A stretch of DNA of 64,000 nucleotides from Neolewinella aurantiaca (GTDB lineage: Bacteria > Bacteroidota > Bacteroidia > Chitinophagales > Saprospiraceae). A program made the position numbers and the translations under genes. Below, piece after piece: positions 44,686 through 53,383 of this stretch; position 1 is the first letter of the stretch, and every line of letters starts with the position of its first letter. The notes beneath the pieces are model-generated. The model ran no database searches. It saw only the letters and a list, made by a program, of their open reading frames with translations, and was not told where the DNA came from. Location of the stretch: positions 1 to 64,000 of the forward strand of contig NZ_VOXD01000023.1 in NCBI RefSeq assembly GCF_008014675.1, in the 5' to 3' direction.

Positions 44686-46902
44686 ATGCACCAATACATT
44701 ATCCTCTCCCTTTCTTTTTTCGCCTGTTTGCCGCTCTTCGGTCAATCCGTTAACGGTGTTGTAACCGACGAAGCAGGCAACAGCCTGCCCGGAGCCTACG
44801 TTTTCTGGCACGCAGGTGACGCACATACCCATACCGACAATGCTGGTCGTTTTGACCTCCCCGGGGTGAGTACGGGAGATACGCTGCACATCAGTTTTAT
44901 CGGCCATACGGGACGCGACCTTATCGTTCCCGAAAACGCAAACGATCTGGCTATCGTCCTGCAGTCCGGGAGCCTTGACTTACGGGAAATTGTGGTCGGC
45001 AGCTCTGACCGCCCGCAGCGTATAATATCCGGCATCGATCTGGCCGTGAGGCCTGTTAATTCCAGTCAGGAAATTTTGAGAAGCGTTCCCGGCTTATTCA
45101 TCGGTCAGCACGCCGGAGGAGGAAAAGCAGAGCAGATTTTTCTGCGTGGCTTCGATATCGATCACGGTACGGACATCGCGATTTCGGTGGACGGGATGCC
45201 GGTAAATATGGTATCCCACGCTCATGGTCAGGGTTACGCAGACCTTCACTTTCTTATCCCCGAAGCTATTGGAGCCGTGGACTTCGAAAAAGGGCTTTAC
45301 GATGCGAATCAGGGCAATTTTGCTACCGCAGGCCACGTAGACTTTCAGACAAAAGATCGTTCCGGTGGCAGTTTCGTGAAGTTGGAAGCCGGAAGCTTCG
45401 GCAACCTGAGGACCGTAGCGCAGCTCGATATCCTGTCCGGCAAGAATCACAATGCTTATGTGCTCGGAGAATACAAAGTGGCCGACGGCCCGTTTGAGTC
45501 TCCTCAGAATTTCAGCCGTGGCAACCTTTTTGCCAAATACACCGGTTTGCTGCGGGATGCAGATAAACTGAGTGTTTCCCTGAGCCACTTTTCCAGCAAC
45601 TGGGACGCCAGCGGCCAGATACCAGAACGTGCCGTTGCCTCTGGACTGATCGGTCGGTTCGGTGCTATCGATGATACCGAAGGAGGCGAAACCAGCCGTA
45701 GTAACCTGATTGTGGGATACACCCGCGAAATTGACGGCGCAACGTTCATCAAAAATACTTTCTCGTACACCCGGTATGATTTCGAGCTGTTCAGCAACTT
45801 CACCTTCTTTCTGGATGATCCGGAGTTCGGCGATCAGATTCGACAGCAGGAGAGCCGTGATATAATTTACGCACAATCCGTCCTCCACCATAACACCAAC
45901 CTTGGGGGAACGACCGTTGAAACCAGAATCGGCGCGGGGCTGAGAAGTGACCGTACCGACGACAGTTCGCTGGCCAACACCATTAACCGCACAACCGTAC
46001 AGAACTACATCCAACGGGGCGACGTAAGCGAAGACAACTTCAACCTATTCGCAGATGCACGCTTTGAATTCGGAAGGCTCAGCTTACAGCCCGGGGTTCG
46101 GCTCGACCACTTCCGGTTTGGATACCGCGACTTGCTGGCGACAGAATACACCAACGCTTCGGTCAACAAAACGCGCGTTTCTCCCAAACTCAAAACCACT
46201 TACAGGTTGTCCCCGGACAGTCGTTTGTTTCTCAACGCCGGTACGGGCTTCCACTCCAACGATAGCCGCCTGGCCAACACCAGCCAGATAAGCGGCATGA
46301 CGCCTCCTGCATACGGAGTGGACCTCGGTCTGGAAACCAAGCTGCTGCCCCGCCTGATCATGAACACCGCGCTTTGGTACCTTTTCCTCGAGCAGGAGTT
46401 TGTCTATGTCGGCGATGCCGGAATTGTTGAACCCTCAGGGAGAACCAGGCGCTTTGGAGCAGACATGAGCCTTCGGTACCAGATGACCGATTGGTTATTC
46501 GGAGACCTCGACGCGACCTACTCGCACGCCCGCTCGATAGACGATGAAGAAGGAGAGAACCTCATTCCTCTTGCGCCCCGGTTGACACTTGCCGGCGGTT
46601 TAAGCGTAAAAGCCCAAAACCTTACCAGTGGACTCCGTTTCCGCTTCCTCGGCGACCGCCCCGCAAACGAAGACTACAGCCTTACGGCGGAGGGTTATCT
46701 GGTCGCCGACGCAAACATTGCTTATACCCTGGGCAGGTTCACGTTTGGTGTTCTGGTAGAAAATATCGGCAACGAAAAATGGAACGAGGCTCAATTCGCT
46801 ACAGAGTCAAGACTGTTTGACGAAGCTGTGCCGGTAGAGGAAATCCACTTTACCCCCGGAGCTCCCCGCTCGGTGCTAACCACCTTAAAATTGAGCTTTT
46901 AA
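44686..46902 (+). CDS. TonB-dependent receptor
   Basis: The 738-aa outer-membrane protein has a signal peptide (LSLSFFACLPLFGQ), an N-terminal CarboxypepD_reg-like domain (VNGVVTDEAGNSLPGAYV ... LHISFIGH), a plug domain (SSQEILRSVPGLFIGQHAGGG, IFLRGFDIDHGTDIAISVDG) and a 22-strand-type barrel ending in an aromatic residue (SVLTTLKLSF). It imports a ligand using the proton-motive force. The plug has the His-containing stretch VNMVSHAHGQGYADLHF. No SusD partner is present, which argues against a glycan-uptake SusCD pair. The ATG at 44686 gives the signal peptide. Confidence 0.92.
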   Translation: MHQYIILSLSFFACLPLFGQSVNGVVTDEAGNSLPGAYVFWHAGDAHTHTDNAGRFDLPGVSTGDTLHISFIGHTGRDLIVPENANDLAIVLQSGSLDLREIVVGSSDRPQRIISGIDLAVRPVNSSQEILRSVPGLFIGQHAGGGKAEQIFLRGFDIDHGTDIAISVDGMPVNMVSHAHGQGYADLHFLIPEAIGAVDFEKGLYDANQGNFATAGHVDFQTKDRSGGSFVKLEAGSFGNLRTVAQLDILSGKNHNAYVLGEYKVADGPFESPQNFSRGNLFAKYTGLLRDADKLSVSLSHFSSNWDASGQIPERAVASGLIGRFGAIDDTEGGETSRSNLIVGYTREIDGATFIKNTFSYTRYDFELFSNFTFFLDDPEFGDQIRQQESRDIIYAQSVLHHNTNLGGTTVETRIGAGLRSDRTDDSSLANTINRTTVQNYIQRGDVSEDNFNLFADARFEFGRLSLQPGVRLDHFRFGYRDLLATEYTNASVNKTRVSPKLKTTYRLSPDSRLFLNAGTGFHSNDSRLANTSQISGMTPPAYGVDLGLETKLLPRLIMNTALWYLFLEQEFVYVGDAGIVEPSGRTRRFGADMSLRYQMTDWLFGDLDATYSHARSIDDEEGENLIPLAPRLTLAGGLSVKAQNLTSGLRFRFLGDRPANEDYSLTAEGYLVADANIAYTLGRFTFGVLVENIGNEKWNEAQFATESRLFDEAVPVEEIHFTPGAPRSVLTTLKLSF

Positions 46903-47048
46903 CAATTCATACATCATTGGAAAATAATTTTTTATAAAAAACACCGATTAGTAAAACCGGCCACTGCGGTCTTTACGTACCTGAACGAGCTACAGCTCTG
47001 GTTGTACGAATTACTCAAATAATTTACTAATCGCTTTAATCCAAATTC

Positions 47049-48830
47049 ATGAGATTACCCATACAATTCAAATGGGTGTTGTCCGCAGTGGTCTTATCGC
47101 TCTCTTTCAGCCTGATGGCTTCTTCCCACCGGGAAGCTCCGCTGATTGCCGACGATCCGCTTGCCGACAATACCGACGTTTACGCCTTCCGCAGCCCTGA
47201 TGACCCCAACACCATCACGATTCTGGCCAATTACATTCCGATGCAATTGCCCCAGGGAGGCCCGAACTACTACACTTTTGGCGAAGACATCCGCTACGAG
47301 ATTCACATCGACAACGACGCCAGTACTCCTGGCGATGACGTTACTTACCGCCTGACCTTTACCCGGACAAACCAGGACCCGACGACATTCTTCAACATTC
47401 GTCTCGGAGCGCAGAACATCCGTGCTACCTACACGCTTGAGCGTAGCATAGCGGGAGGAGCCTTTACGACAATCTTTGAAGACGGTGTTGTACCGGCTTA
47501 CAACATCGGCCCACGTTCGATCGAGAGCGCGGTTGGCCTTGACAGCACCTACGCTGAATTAATGGCGAATGCCATTGGCACAGCAACTACGGGTGAAACC
47601 GTATTTGCAGGCCCGGTAGACGATCCTTTCTACGTAGACCTTGGCGGCATCTTTGACCTGGGCGACAGCCCTCGCCAGGGAGACGACATCAACAGCCGTG
47701 ATGGTTTGGCTCAGTTCAACTGTCATACTATTGCGCTCCAGATTCCGATCAGCACACTGCTGAAAACCGGCGCTGCTGCGCAGCCCGCCAACATTCTTGA
47801 CGGCGATTACGTGATCGGTGTGTGGGCATCTGCCAGCCGCCCGGCAACAAAGACCCTCGTTGCTGCTACGGCAAACGTGCCCGGCAGTTCTTCCGTCGAA
47901 GGTGAGTGGGTTCAGGTATCCCGTCTCGGTATGCCGCTGACTAACGAAGCCGTAATTCCGGTAGGCATGAAAGATTACTGGAATTCCCTTTCACCTTATG
48001 ATGAAATCAGTGACACTCTGCTCGATCAGTACTTCTACAACCCTGAGCTAGCGCTGTACATGGATGACGATCAGTTTGGCGGAGCCGTACCTGCTTTCGG
48101 CCCTCTGCGCATCCAGACAGCCAGCCCAACGGCTGTTGGAAACATTGACTTCACAAATGGTGCGGATGGTCTCTTCGCCCTTACTGACCCGGCATTTGCA
48201 GACCTCATCGCCGGCTCTGCTTTCGACCCTGCCGTTGGCTTCCAGTCACTGCTTCTTCCCGGCCCGGGTAAACCGCGTTCGGTTGATCTTTGGCCGATCT
48301 TCCACACAGGTGCTCCGAACCTTGCTCCGTACCAACTTGCCACGGGCAAGACCCCGGGCAACCCCTTCACACCCGGTAAGCCATTCATCAACAATTTCCT
48401 GCCTAACGGTGGCGACATGCTTCGCCTGAACATGGCAACGCCGGTTACCCCGCGCGACGATGAGAACTTCTCCAGTCTTGGCCTCGTACAAGCAGCTGCT
48501 ATTGGCCTCACCGTAGCTCCGTTCAACACTACTACCGACCTGGAAATGATTCCGAACATGGACGGATTCCCCAACGGCCGTCGCCTTGAGGATGATGTAA
48601 CCCGCATTGAGTTGCAGGCAGTTTCGGGAGTAGTGCTCGCGGCAGTAGGTCTGTTCTACGACGATTACGATCTGGCCGGAGGCGGAAGCCCCGTTACCGA
48701 CAACCTCGTGGGTGTACTTGGTTACACTACAGAAGTTGAGGAGAACGACAAGCCCTTTACCGCTACGTTCCCCTACGTTGCTGCGCCATGGCGTGGAACC
48801 GTCGTTAACCACACCAATATCGGCAACTAG
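47049..48830 (+). CDS. DUF4331 protein, paralogue 1 (no sorting domain)
   Basis: The 593-aa protein has a signal peptide and then the conserved SHREAPLIADDPLADNTDVYAF start of DUF4331, an uncharacterised secreted family rich in beta strands. It is paralogous to the next gene over almost its full length; the second halves are nearly identical in protein sequence. Unlike its neighbour, it ends shortly after the FPY motif (APWRGTVVNHTNIGN) without a T9SS sorting domain. It may therefore stay in the periplasm, or may have lost its terminus. Located between a TonB receptor and its paralogue. Confidence 0.88.
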   Translation: MRLPIQFKWVLSAVVLSLSFSLMASSHREAPLIADDPLADNTDVYAFRSPDDPNTITILANYIPMQLPQGGPNYYTFGEDIRYEIHIDNDASTPGDDVTYRLTFTRTNQDPTTFFNIRLGAQNIRATYTLERSIAGGAFTTIFEDGVVPAYNIGPRSIESAVGLDSTYAELMANAIGTATTGETVFAGPVDDPFYVDLGGIFDLGDSPRQGDDINSRDGLAQFNCHTIALQIPISTLLKTGAAAQPANILDGDYVIGVWASASRPATKTLVAATANVPGSSSVEGEWVQVSRLGMPLTNEAVIPVGMKDYWNSLSPYDEISDTLLDQYFYNPELALYMDDDQFGGAVPAFGPLRIQTASPTAVGNIDFTNGADGLFALTDPAFADLIAGSAFDPAVGFQSLLLPGPGKPRSVDLWPIFHTGAPNLAPYQLATGKTPGNPFTPGKPFINNFLPNGGDMLRLNMATPVTPRDDENFSSLGLVQAAAIGLTVAPFNTTTDLEMIPNMDGFPNGRRLEDDVTRIELQAVSGVVLAAVGLFYDDYDLAGGGSPVTDNLVGVLGYTTEVEENDKPFTATFPYVAAPWRGTVVNHTNIGN

Positions 48831-48956
48831 TAATAACCGTTTTGGGTCATTAAACTCCGGTTTCTGCAGTTTTTAATCGCTGCGGGCTGAAGTACAATTA
48901 TCCTCACAGTGCATGAGGCCAGCCCTCAGGTTGCCGACCAAACCATAACATTGACC

Positions 48957-48986
48957 GCCCGGGCGCAAGTTTGCTTCCGCCCGGGC
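48957..48986 (+). promoter_or_regulatory. GC-rich hairpin just upstream of the second DUF4331 gene
   Basis: GCCCGGGCG (48957-48965) pairs with CGCCCGGGC (48978-48986), ending 16 nt before the ATG at 49003. There is no T run, so it could be a leader or processing element rather than a terminator. Confidence 0.5.
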
Positions 48987-49002
48987 TCATCATAAAGAAT
49001 AA

Positions 49003-51078
49003 ATGAAAAACAATTATATCCACAAATGCGCATTCGCGCTGCTGGGGATGCTGATGAGCGTATCGCTCTTCGCCTCCAGCCACCGGGAAGCCCCCCTCAT
49101 TGCGGACGATCCCGTTGCCGACAACGTTGACGTCTACGCCTTTCGTAGCCCCGATGATCCTGGCACCGTAACCCTGATCGCGACTTATATTCCCGGTCAG
49201 TTGCCTCACGGCGGCCCCAACTATTACCACTTCGGAGAAGATATCCGTTACGAGATCCACATCGACAACGACGTCTCCACCCCGGGAGATGATGTTCTTT
49301 ACCGCTTCACCTTTACCAGAACGAACGAAGATCCAAGCACCTTCTTCAACATTCGTTTGGGTAAGGAAAACCTGAAGACGACTTACCGTCTCGAACGCAT
49401 TACCAACGGCGGCAACAACGTCGATGTAATCGTAGAGAATGGTGTTGTCCCTGCTCCGAACATCGGCCCGCGCTCCATCGAAAGTGAAGTCGGTTTGAAT
49501 CAGGACAGCTACGAAGCATACTCCAACAGCGCAATTACCACCGCGACTACGGGAGAAACCGTGTTCGCCGGCCCTGTAGACGATCCTTTCTTCGTTGATC
49601 TGGGAGGCATCTTCGACCTCGGCGATGCGCCACGTCAGGATGGTGACCCGATCGACGGGTTGGCTTGCTTCAATACCAGCGCCCTGGTACTGAAAGTTCC
49701 AATTCAGGCACTGCTGCCAGGCGAGGCTAACTTCCCGGCAGAGAGCATTCTTGACCCTACCCACGTAATCGGAGTTTGGGCTTCTTCCAGTCGCCCGGCC
49801 ATTCGCACCCTGCAAACTGATGGTTCCAAGCCTGCCGTAGACGGCGACTTTGTGCAGGTATCTCGCTTGGGTATGCCGCTCACCAACGAAGCTGTCATAC
49901 CGATTGGGATGAAGGATTACTGGAATGCTATTACGCCATACGACGAACTGGCCGACACCTTACTGGACCGCTACTTCTACAACCCAGAGCTTGCGCTCTA
50001 TATGGACGACGATCAGTTTGGTGGTGCCGTACCGGCATTTGCCCCACTGCGCGTGCAGACAGCAAGCCCGACGGCGGTTGGCGACATTGACTTCTCCAAC
50101 GGAGCTGATGGCCTCTTCGCCCTTACCGACCCTGCGTTTGAAGACCTCATTGCAGGCTCCGCATTTGACGCAGCGGTTGGCTTCCAGTCGCTTCTTCTTC
50201 CTGGCCCGGGCAAGCCCCGTTCCGTAGACCTTTGGCCGATCTTCCACACGGGTGCTCCTAACCTCGCTCCGTACCAACTGGCTACCGGCAAAACTGCTGG
50301 CAATCCGTTTACCGCTGGTAAACCTTTCATCCACAACTTCCTGCCCAACGGCGGCGATATGTTGCGCTTGAATATGGCCGTTCCCCCTACCCCACGTGAC
50401 GATCCTAATTTCTCCAGCCTCGGTCTGGTACAAGCGGCGGCCATCGGTTTGACCGTAGCACCGTTCAATACCACCACCGACCTGGAAATGATCCCTAATA
50501 TGGACGGTTTCCCCAACGGCCGTCGTCTTGAAGACGACGTGACCCGGATCGAGCTGCAGGCAGTTGCGGGGGTAGTACTTGCTGCCGTCGGCCTGTTCTA
50601 CGACGACTACGATTTGGAGAACGGTGGCAGCCCGGTTACCCCCGGCCTTACCAACGTACTCGGTTACACCACCGGTGTTGAAGCCAACGACAAACCGTTC
50701 CGCAGCGACTTCCCTTACCTGGCCCTTCCGGCAAGTGGCAAAGGAGAATGTTCCGGTGCGATATCTACCGTTTCCAACGATTTTTTCGAAACCGGCATGG
50801 GAGCAAGTGCGCCTAACGTGGTGGGCGTAAACTTCCCCAACCCGTTCCAGTCTCAGACTACGATCAAGCTCCGGGTTCGTGAAACAACCGCTGTTTCCAT
50901 TGAGATGTACGACATCAACGGTCGGATGCTGAAACAACTTGCCCGGGAAAGCTTCCCGGCTGGTGAGCACCTCATCCCCGTCAATGTTTCCGGTGTACCG
51001 CAGGGCACCTACCTGGCTGTGGTGAAGAGTGGTTCGGGTCGAATTCTTCAGACAATCCGAATGATCAAATCCAACTAG
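49003..51078 (+). CDS. DUF4331 protein, paralogue 2, with T9SS type A sorting domain
   Basis: This 691-aa protein has a signal peptide followed by the DUF4331 region (SHREAPLIADDPVADNVDVYAF ... NDKPFRSDFPY). About 120 extra C-terminal residues end in a T9SS type A (Por-like) sorting domain: GVNFPNPFQSQTTIKLRV, VSIEMYDINGRMLKQL, GTYLAVVKSG. It should therefore cross the outer membrane. It arose by tandem duplication with the preceding gene. The operon-like order receptor, DUF4331, DUF4331, TPR lipoprotein suggests a shared envelope function, possibly in binding or processing a compound imported by the receptor. Confidence 0.9.
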   Translation: MKNNYIHKCAFALLGMLMSVSLFASSHREAPLIADDPVADNVDVYAFRSPDDPGTVTLIATYIPGQLPHGGPNYYHFGEDIRYEIHIDNDVSTPGDDVLYRFTFTRTNEDPSTFFNIRLGKENLKTTYRLERITNGGNNVDVIVENGVVPAPNIGPRSIESEVGLNQDSYEAYSNSAITTATTGETVFAGPVDDPFFVDLGGIFDLGDAPRQDGDPIDGLACFNTSALVLKVPIQALLPGEANFPAESILDPTHVIGVWASSSRPAIRTLQTDGSKPAVDGDFVQVSRLGMPLTNEAVIPIGMKDYWNAITPYDELADTLLDRYFYNPELALYMDDDQFGGAVPAFAPLRVQTASPTAVGDIDFSNGADGLFALTDPAFEDLIAGSAFDAAVGFQSLLLPGPGKPRSVDLWPIFHTGAPNLAPYQLATGKTAGNPFTAGKPFIHNFLPNGGDMLRLNMAVPPTPRDDPNFSSLGLVQAAAIGLTVAPFNTTTDLEMIPNMDGFPNGRRLEDDVTRIELQAVAGVVLAAVGLFYDDYDLENGGSPVTPGLTNVLGYTTGVEANDKPFRSDFPYLALPASGKGECSGAISTVSNDFFETGMGASAPNVVGVNFPNPFQSQTTIKLRVRETTAVSIEMYDINGRMLKQLARESFPAGEHLIPVNVSGVPQGTYLAVVKSGSGRILQTIRMIKSN

Positions 51079-51134
51079 TACAGTTTTCCCGTATCTGAAT
51101 CACCACCATAATGATTCAGGTATCACTACCAATT

Positions 51135-51175
51135 ACAGAGGGGTACCAGGATACGATCTCCTCCCCCTCTGTTTT
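51135..51175 (+). terminator. Terminator 1 after the DUF4331 pair
   Basis: ACAGAGGGG (51135-51143) pairs with CCCCTCTGT (51164-51172), followed by TTTC. Confidence 0.6.
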
Positions 51176-51201
51176 CAAAAACGACAACCTACTCAATTAG
51201 G

Positions 51202-51254
51202 CAGCGTGGCTAAATCTTTCAGATATGACTGATTTACCACGCTGTTATTTTTTG
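51202..51254 (+). terminator. Terminator 2 after the DUF4331 pair
   Basis: A long interrupted stem (CAGCGTGG..TAAATC with GATTTA..CCACGCTG) is followed by TTATTTTTTG. Two hairpins in tandem separate the pair from the TPR gene. Confidence 0.75.
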
Positions 51255-51299
51255 AGACAAGCAGTACCAAAATCACTAACATTTAAAATTGAGTAGAAA

Positions 51300-52541
51300 A
51301 TGAAAAAAGTAAGTTTATCCTCCCTCTTCTTCCTCCTTTTGCTTGCCATCAGCCTGTCCTCATGCGGTGATGGCCAGGACGCGACAAATGGCAAATCCGC
51401 CGTTAACGACGTAGAGATCCCCGCTTTGCTCCCGCGCCCCGTCGCCCTTCAAAATGCCGTGGAATGGGACAAAACCCAGAGCAGTTACATGCAACTCAGC
51501 AGTGATCTGCGCCTGAAAGACGAATATGCCATCGAGCCCCGGATCACGCTGGCACAGATTTTTGCCAACGAAGCACGGGTGACCGGAGAACACGGGCACT
51601 ACTACCCCGCCGCCCTGAAAATGGTGAATGAAGCCCTGGAAATCAACAAAGGCCTGAACCCCGATCAGGAATTTCTGGCCCTATCGACCAAAGCAAGCGT
51701 ACAGCTTTCACAGCATGACTTTAAAGATGCACTCGAAACGGCGAAGCGCGCCATCGCCCTCAACCCTTACAACGCACAGATTTACGGTGCATTGATTGAC
51801 GCAAACGTGGAACTGGGCAATTACGAAGATGCCGTTGCGGCATCCGACAAAATGGTCAAAACGCGCCCCGACCTTCGTTCATACTCCCGGGTTTCTTACC
51901 TCCGTGAAATCCATGGTGATATTCCCGGAGCGATCAAAGCCATGCAGATGGCCGTAAATGCTGGTGCGCCAGGTTACGAATCTACCGCATGGGCCCGACT
52001 GACCCTTGGCGAACTTTACCACCGCTACGGAGAGCCGGAAAAGGCTAAAAAACAATACCAGTCTATTCTGGTAGAACGCCCAAAGTACCCATTCGCCATC
52101 GCTGCACTTGCAGAGCTGGAAATGGACAATAAGAACTACGACGAGGCCGAAAAGCTGCTCGACGAAGCAGCTGGCATCATCCCTGAGGTTGGTTACTATA
52201 TCCAGCTCGCTGAACTGTACAAAGCCACCGGACGGGAGGAAGAAATGAAAACCAAGGAAGAAGAGATCTTCGAGATGCTACAGGATGATGTAGACTCCGG
52301 CCATAACATGGATCTCGAATACGCTTTCTTTTACCGTGATCACTTTGGAGATTACGACAAAGCGCTCGACTATACTAAAAAAGAGTACGAAAAGCGCCCC
52401 GCGAATATTGACGTGAACCGAATGATGGCCAGCCTGTACCTGAAAAAAGGTATGGATTCCGAAGCCGCATCATTTCTTGAAAAAGCCAACGCCACACAGT
52501 CCAAGCACCCTGAACTCCAGGAATTACTGGCGGCCAGATAG
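51300..52541 (+). CDS. TPR-repeat lipoprotein
   Basis: The 413-aa protein has a lipoprotein signal (LLLAISLSSCGDGQD) and an array of tetratricopeptide repeats across residues about 95-410, for example LALSTKASVQLSQHDFKDALETAKRAIALNP, with A/Y and P positions in the right places. TPRs mediate protein-protein contacts. It would act in the periplasm or at the outer membrane, probably with the DUF4331 proteins or the receptor upstream, although its own terminator and the preceding terminators suggest separate transcription. Confidence 0.85.
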   Translation: MKKVSLSSLFFLLLLAISLSSCGDGQDATNGKSAVNDVEIPALLPRPVALQNAVEWDKTQSSYMQLSSDLRLKDEYAIEPRITLAQIFANEARVTGEHGHYYPAALKMVNEALEINKGLNPDQEFLALSTKASVQLSQHDFKDALETAKRAIALNPYNAQIYGALIDANVELGNYEDAVAASDKMVKTRPDLRSYSRVSYLREIHGDIPGAIKAMQMAVNAGAPGYESTAWARLTLGELYHRYGEPEKAKKQYQSILVERPKYPFAIAALAELEMDNKNYDEAEKLLDEAAGIIPEVGYYIQLAELYKATGREEEMKTKEEEIFEMLQDDVDSGHNMDLEYAFFYRDHFGDYDKALDYTKKEYEKRPANIDVNRMMASLYLKKGMDSEAASFLEKANATQSKHPELQELLAAR

Positions 52542-52576
52542 TTTTCCCTATATTTATTTTTAAACAACACTTTTGG

Positions 52577-52618
52577 AGCACCGGAGCAATGACTACCTCA
52601 TTATCCGGTGCTTTTCTT
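52577..52618 (+). terminator. Terminator after the TPR lipoprotein gene
   Basis: AGCACCGGA (52577-52585) pairs with TCCGGTGCT (52604-52612), followed by TTTCTTT. Confidence 0.75.
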
Positions 52619-52699
52619 TATCCCTGTTACAATGTAACAGATAAGCACGAGCCTCGTAACCTTTCCCCAGGCTTTGTGCACCGGGGTGCAATTGTTTGT

Positions 52700-53320
52700 C
52701 TACTGTAGTTTTTGTTCCACCACCGCCCAGATCGCATCCGAAATATCGATCGGATCGCCGCTGGCATCGATGATGTGAATGTTCTCTCCTTCTCCAAAAT
52801 GCTCAAAGGCAAGGTGAAAAGACTCCCGGACATGGGTTAGCTTTTCCCTGGTCTCAAAGAGTTCATGCTCTTCGCCTCTGGCGGCAATCCGCTGCATGCT
52901 TATTTCCGGGTCCAGGTCGAGAAATATGGTGATATCTGCGGGCAGTGTCCGCTTCGCAAGCATATTGAGAGAGGCGATCCATCCCGGATCGGCAAACTCA
53001 CTCTGGTAGGCGAGCGAACTGAAATAATAGCGGCTGGCGATCACCTGATAACCTTCTTCGAGTTTCCGCAAAAGCCCTTCCTCCGGATGGTAAAGGTGTT
53101 CGATGCGGTCAGCGGCAAAAAGCGCAGCGACGGTTTTGGGGTCGGCTGCTACCTTTTTTTGAAGGATAGAACGGAGAAATTTCCCGGTCGGCAATTCAGT
53201 TGGTTCGGCAGTAAGGTAGCAGGCAGCTCCCCCACTCTGCAACCGGTCTTTCAGCATCTCGATCTGGGTTGTCTTACCTGAGCCATCGAGGCCTTCAATT
53301 ACAATAAAGAGTGGTTGCAT
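52700..53320 (-). CDS. tmk: Thymidylate kinase
   Basis: Tmk phosphorylates dTMP to dTDP. The 206-aa protein has the P-loop IEGLDGSGKTTQ, TAEPTELPTGKFLRSIL, FAADRIEHL and a C-terminal beta-alpha unit. In the usual DRYxxSxxAYQ motif, the first residue is Ser (ASRYYFSSLAYQS), so the Asp that normally contacts substrate phosphate is replaced. Overall length and order match the family. An 11-base G run lies 42 nt upstream of its start. Confidence 0.88.
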   Translation of the reverse strand: MQPLFIVIEGLDGSGKTTQIEMLKDRLQSGGAACYLTAEPTELPTGKFLRSILQKKVAADPKTVAALFAADRIEHLYHPEEGLLRKLEEGYQVIASRYYFSSLAYQSEFADPGWIASLNMLAKRTLPADITIFLDLDPEISMQRIAARGEEHELFETREKLTHVRESFHLAFEHFGEGENIHIIDASGDPIDISDAIWAVVEQKLQ

Positions 53321-53361
53321 CAGCTGTCCTTGTAGTATAGAAAATTCCCTGCCGGCTTAGC

Positions 53362-53372
53362 GGGGGGGGGGG
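53362..53372. repeat. Homopolymeric G tract (11 bases)
   Basis: G11 lies between the tmk start (53320) and the stop of the upstream fusion gene (53384). In this position it could affect tmk expression by slippage, or it may be an assembly-sensitive site. Confidence 0.7.
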
Positions 53373-53383
53373 TATTTGCGAAA

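Noticed and set aside
45094-46014. 306-codon minus-strand open frame opposite the TonB receptor
   Set aside because: Antisense to a well-supported receptor; no domain or signal was found.
48904-50970. Long minus-strand open frames opposite the DUF4331 genes
   Set aside because: They mirror each other because the two genes are paralogous, and are not independent evidence of coding.
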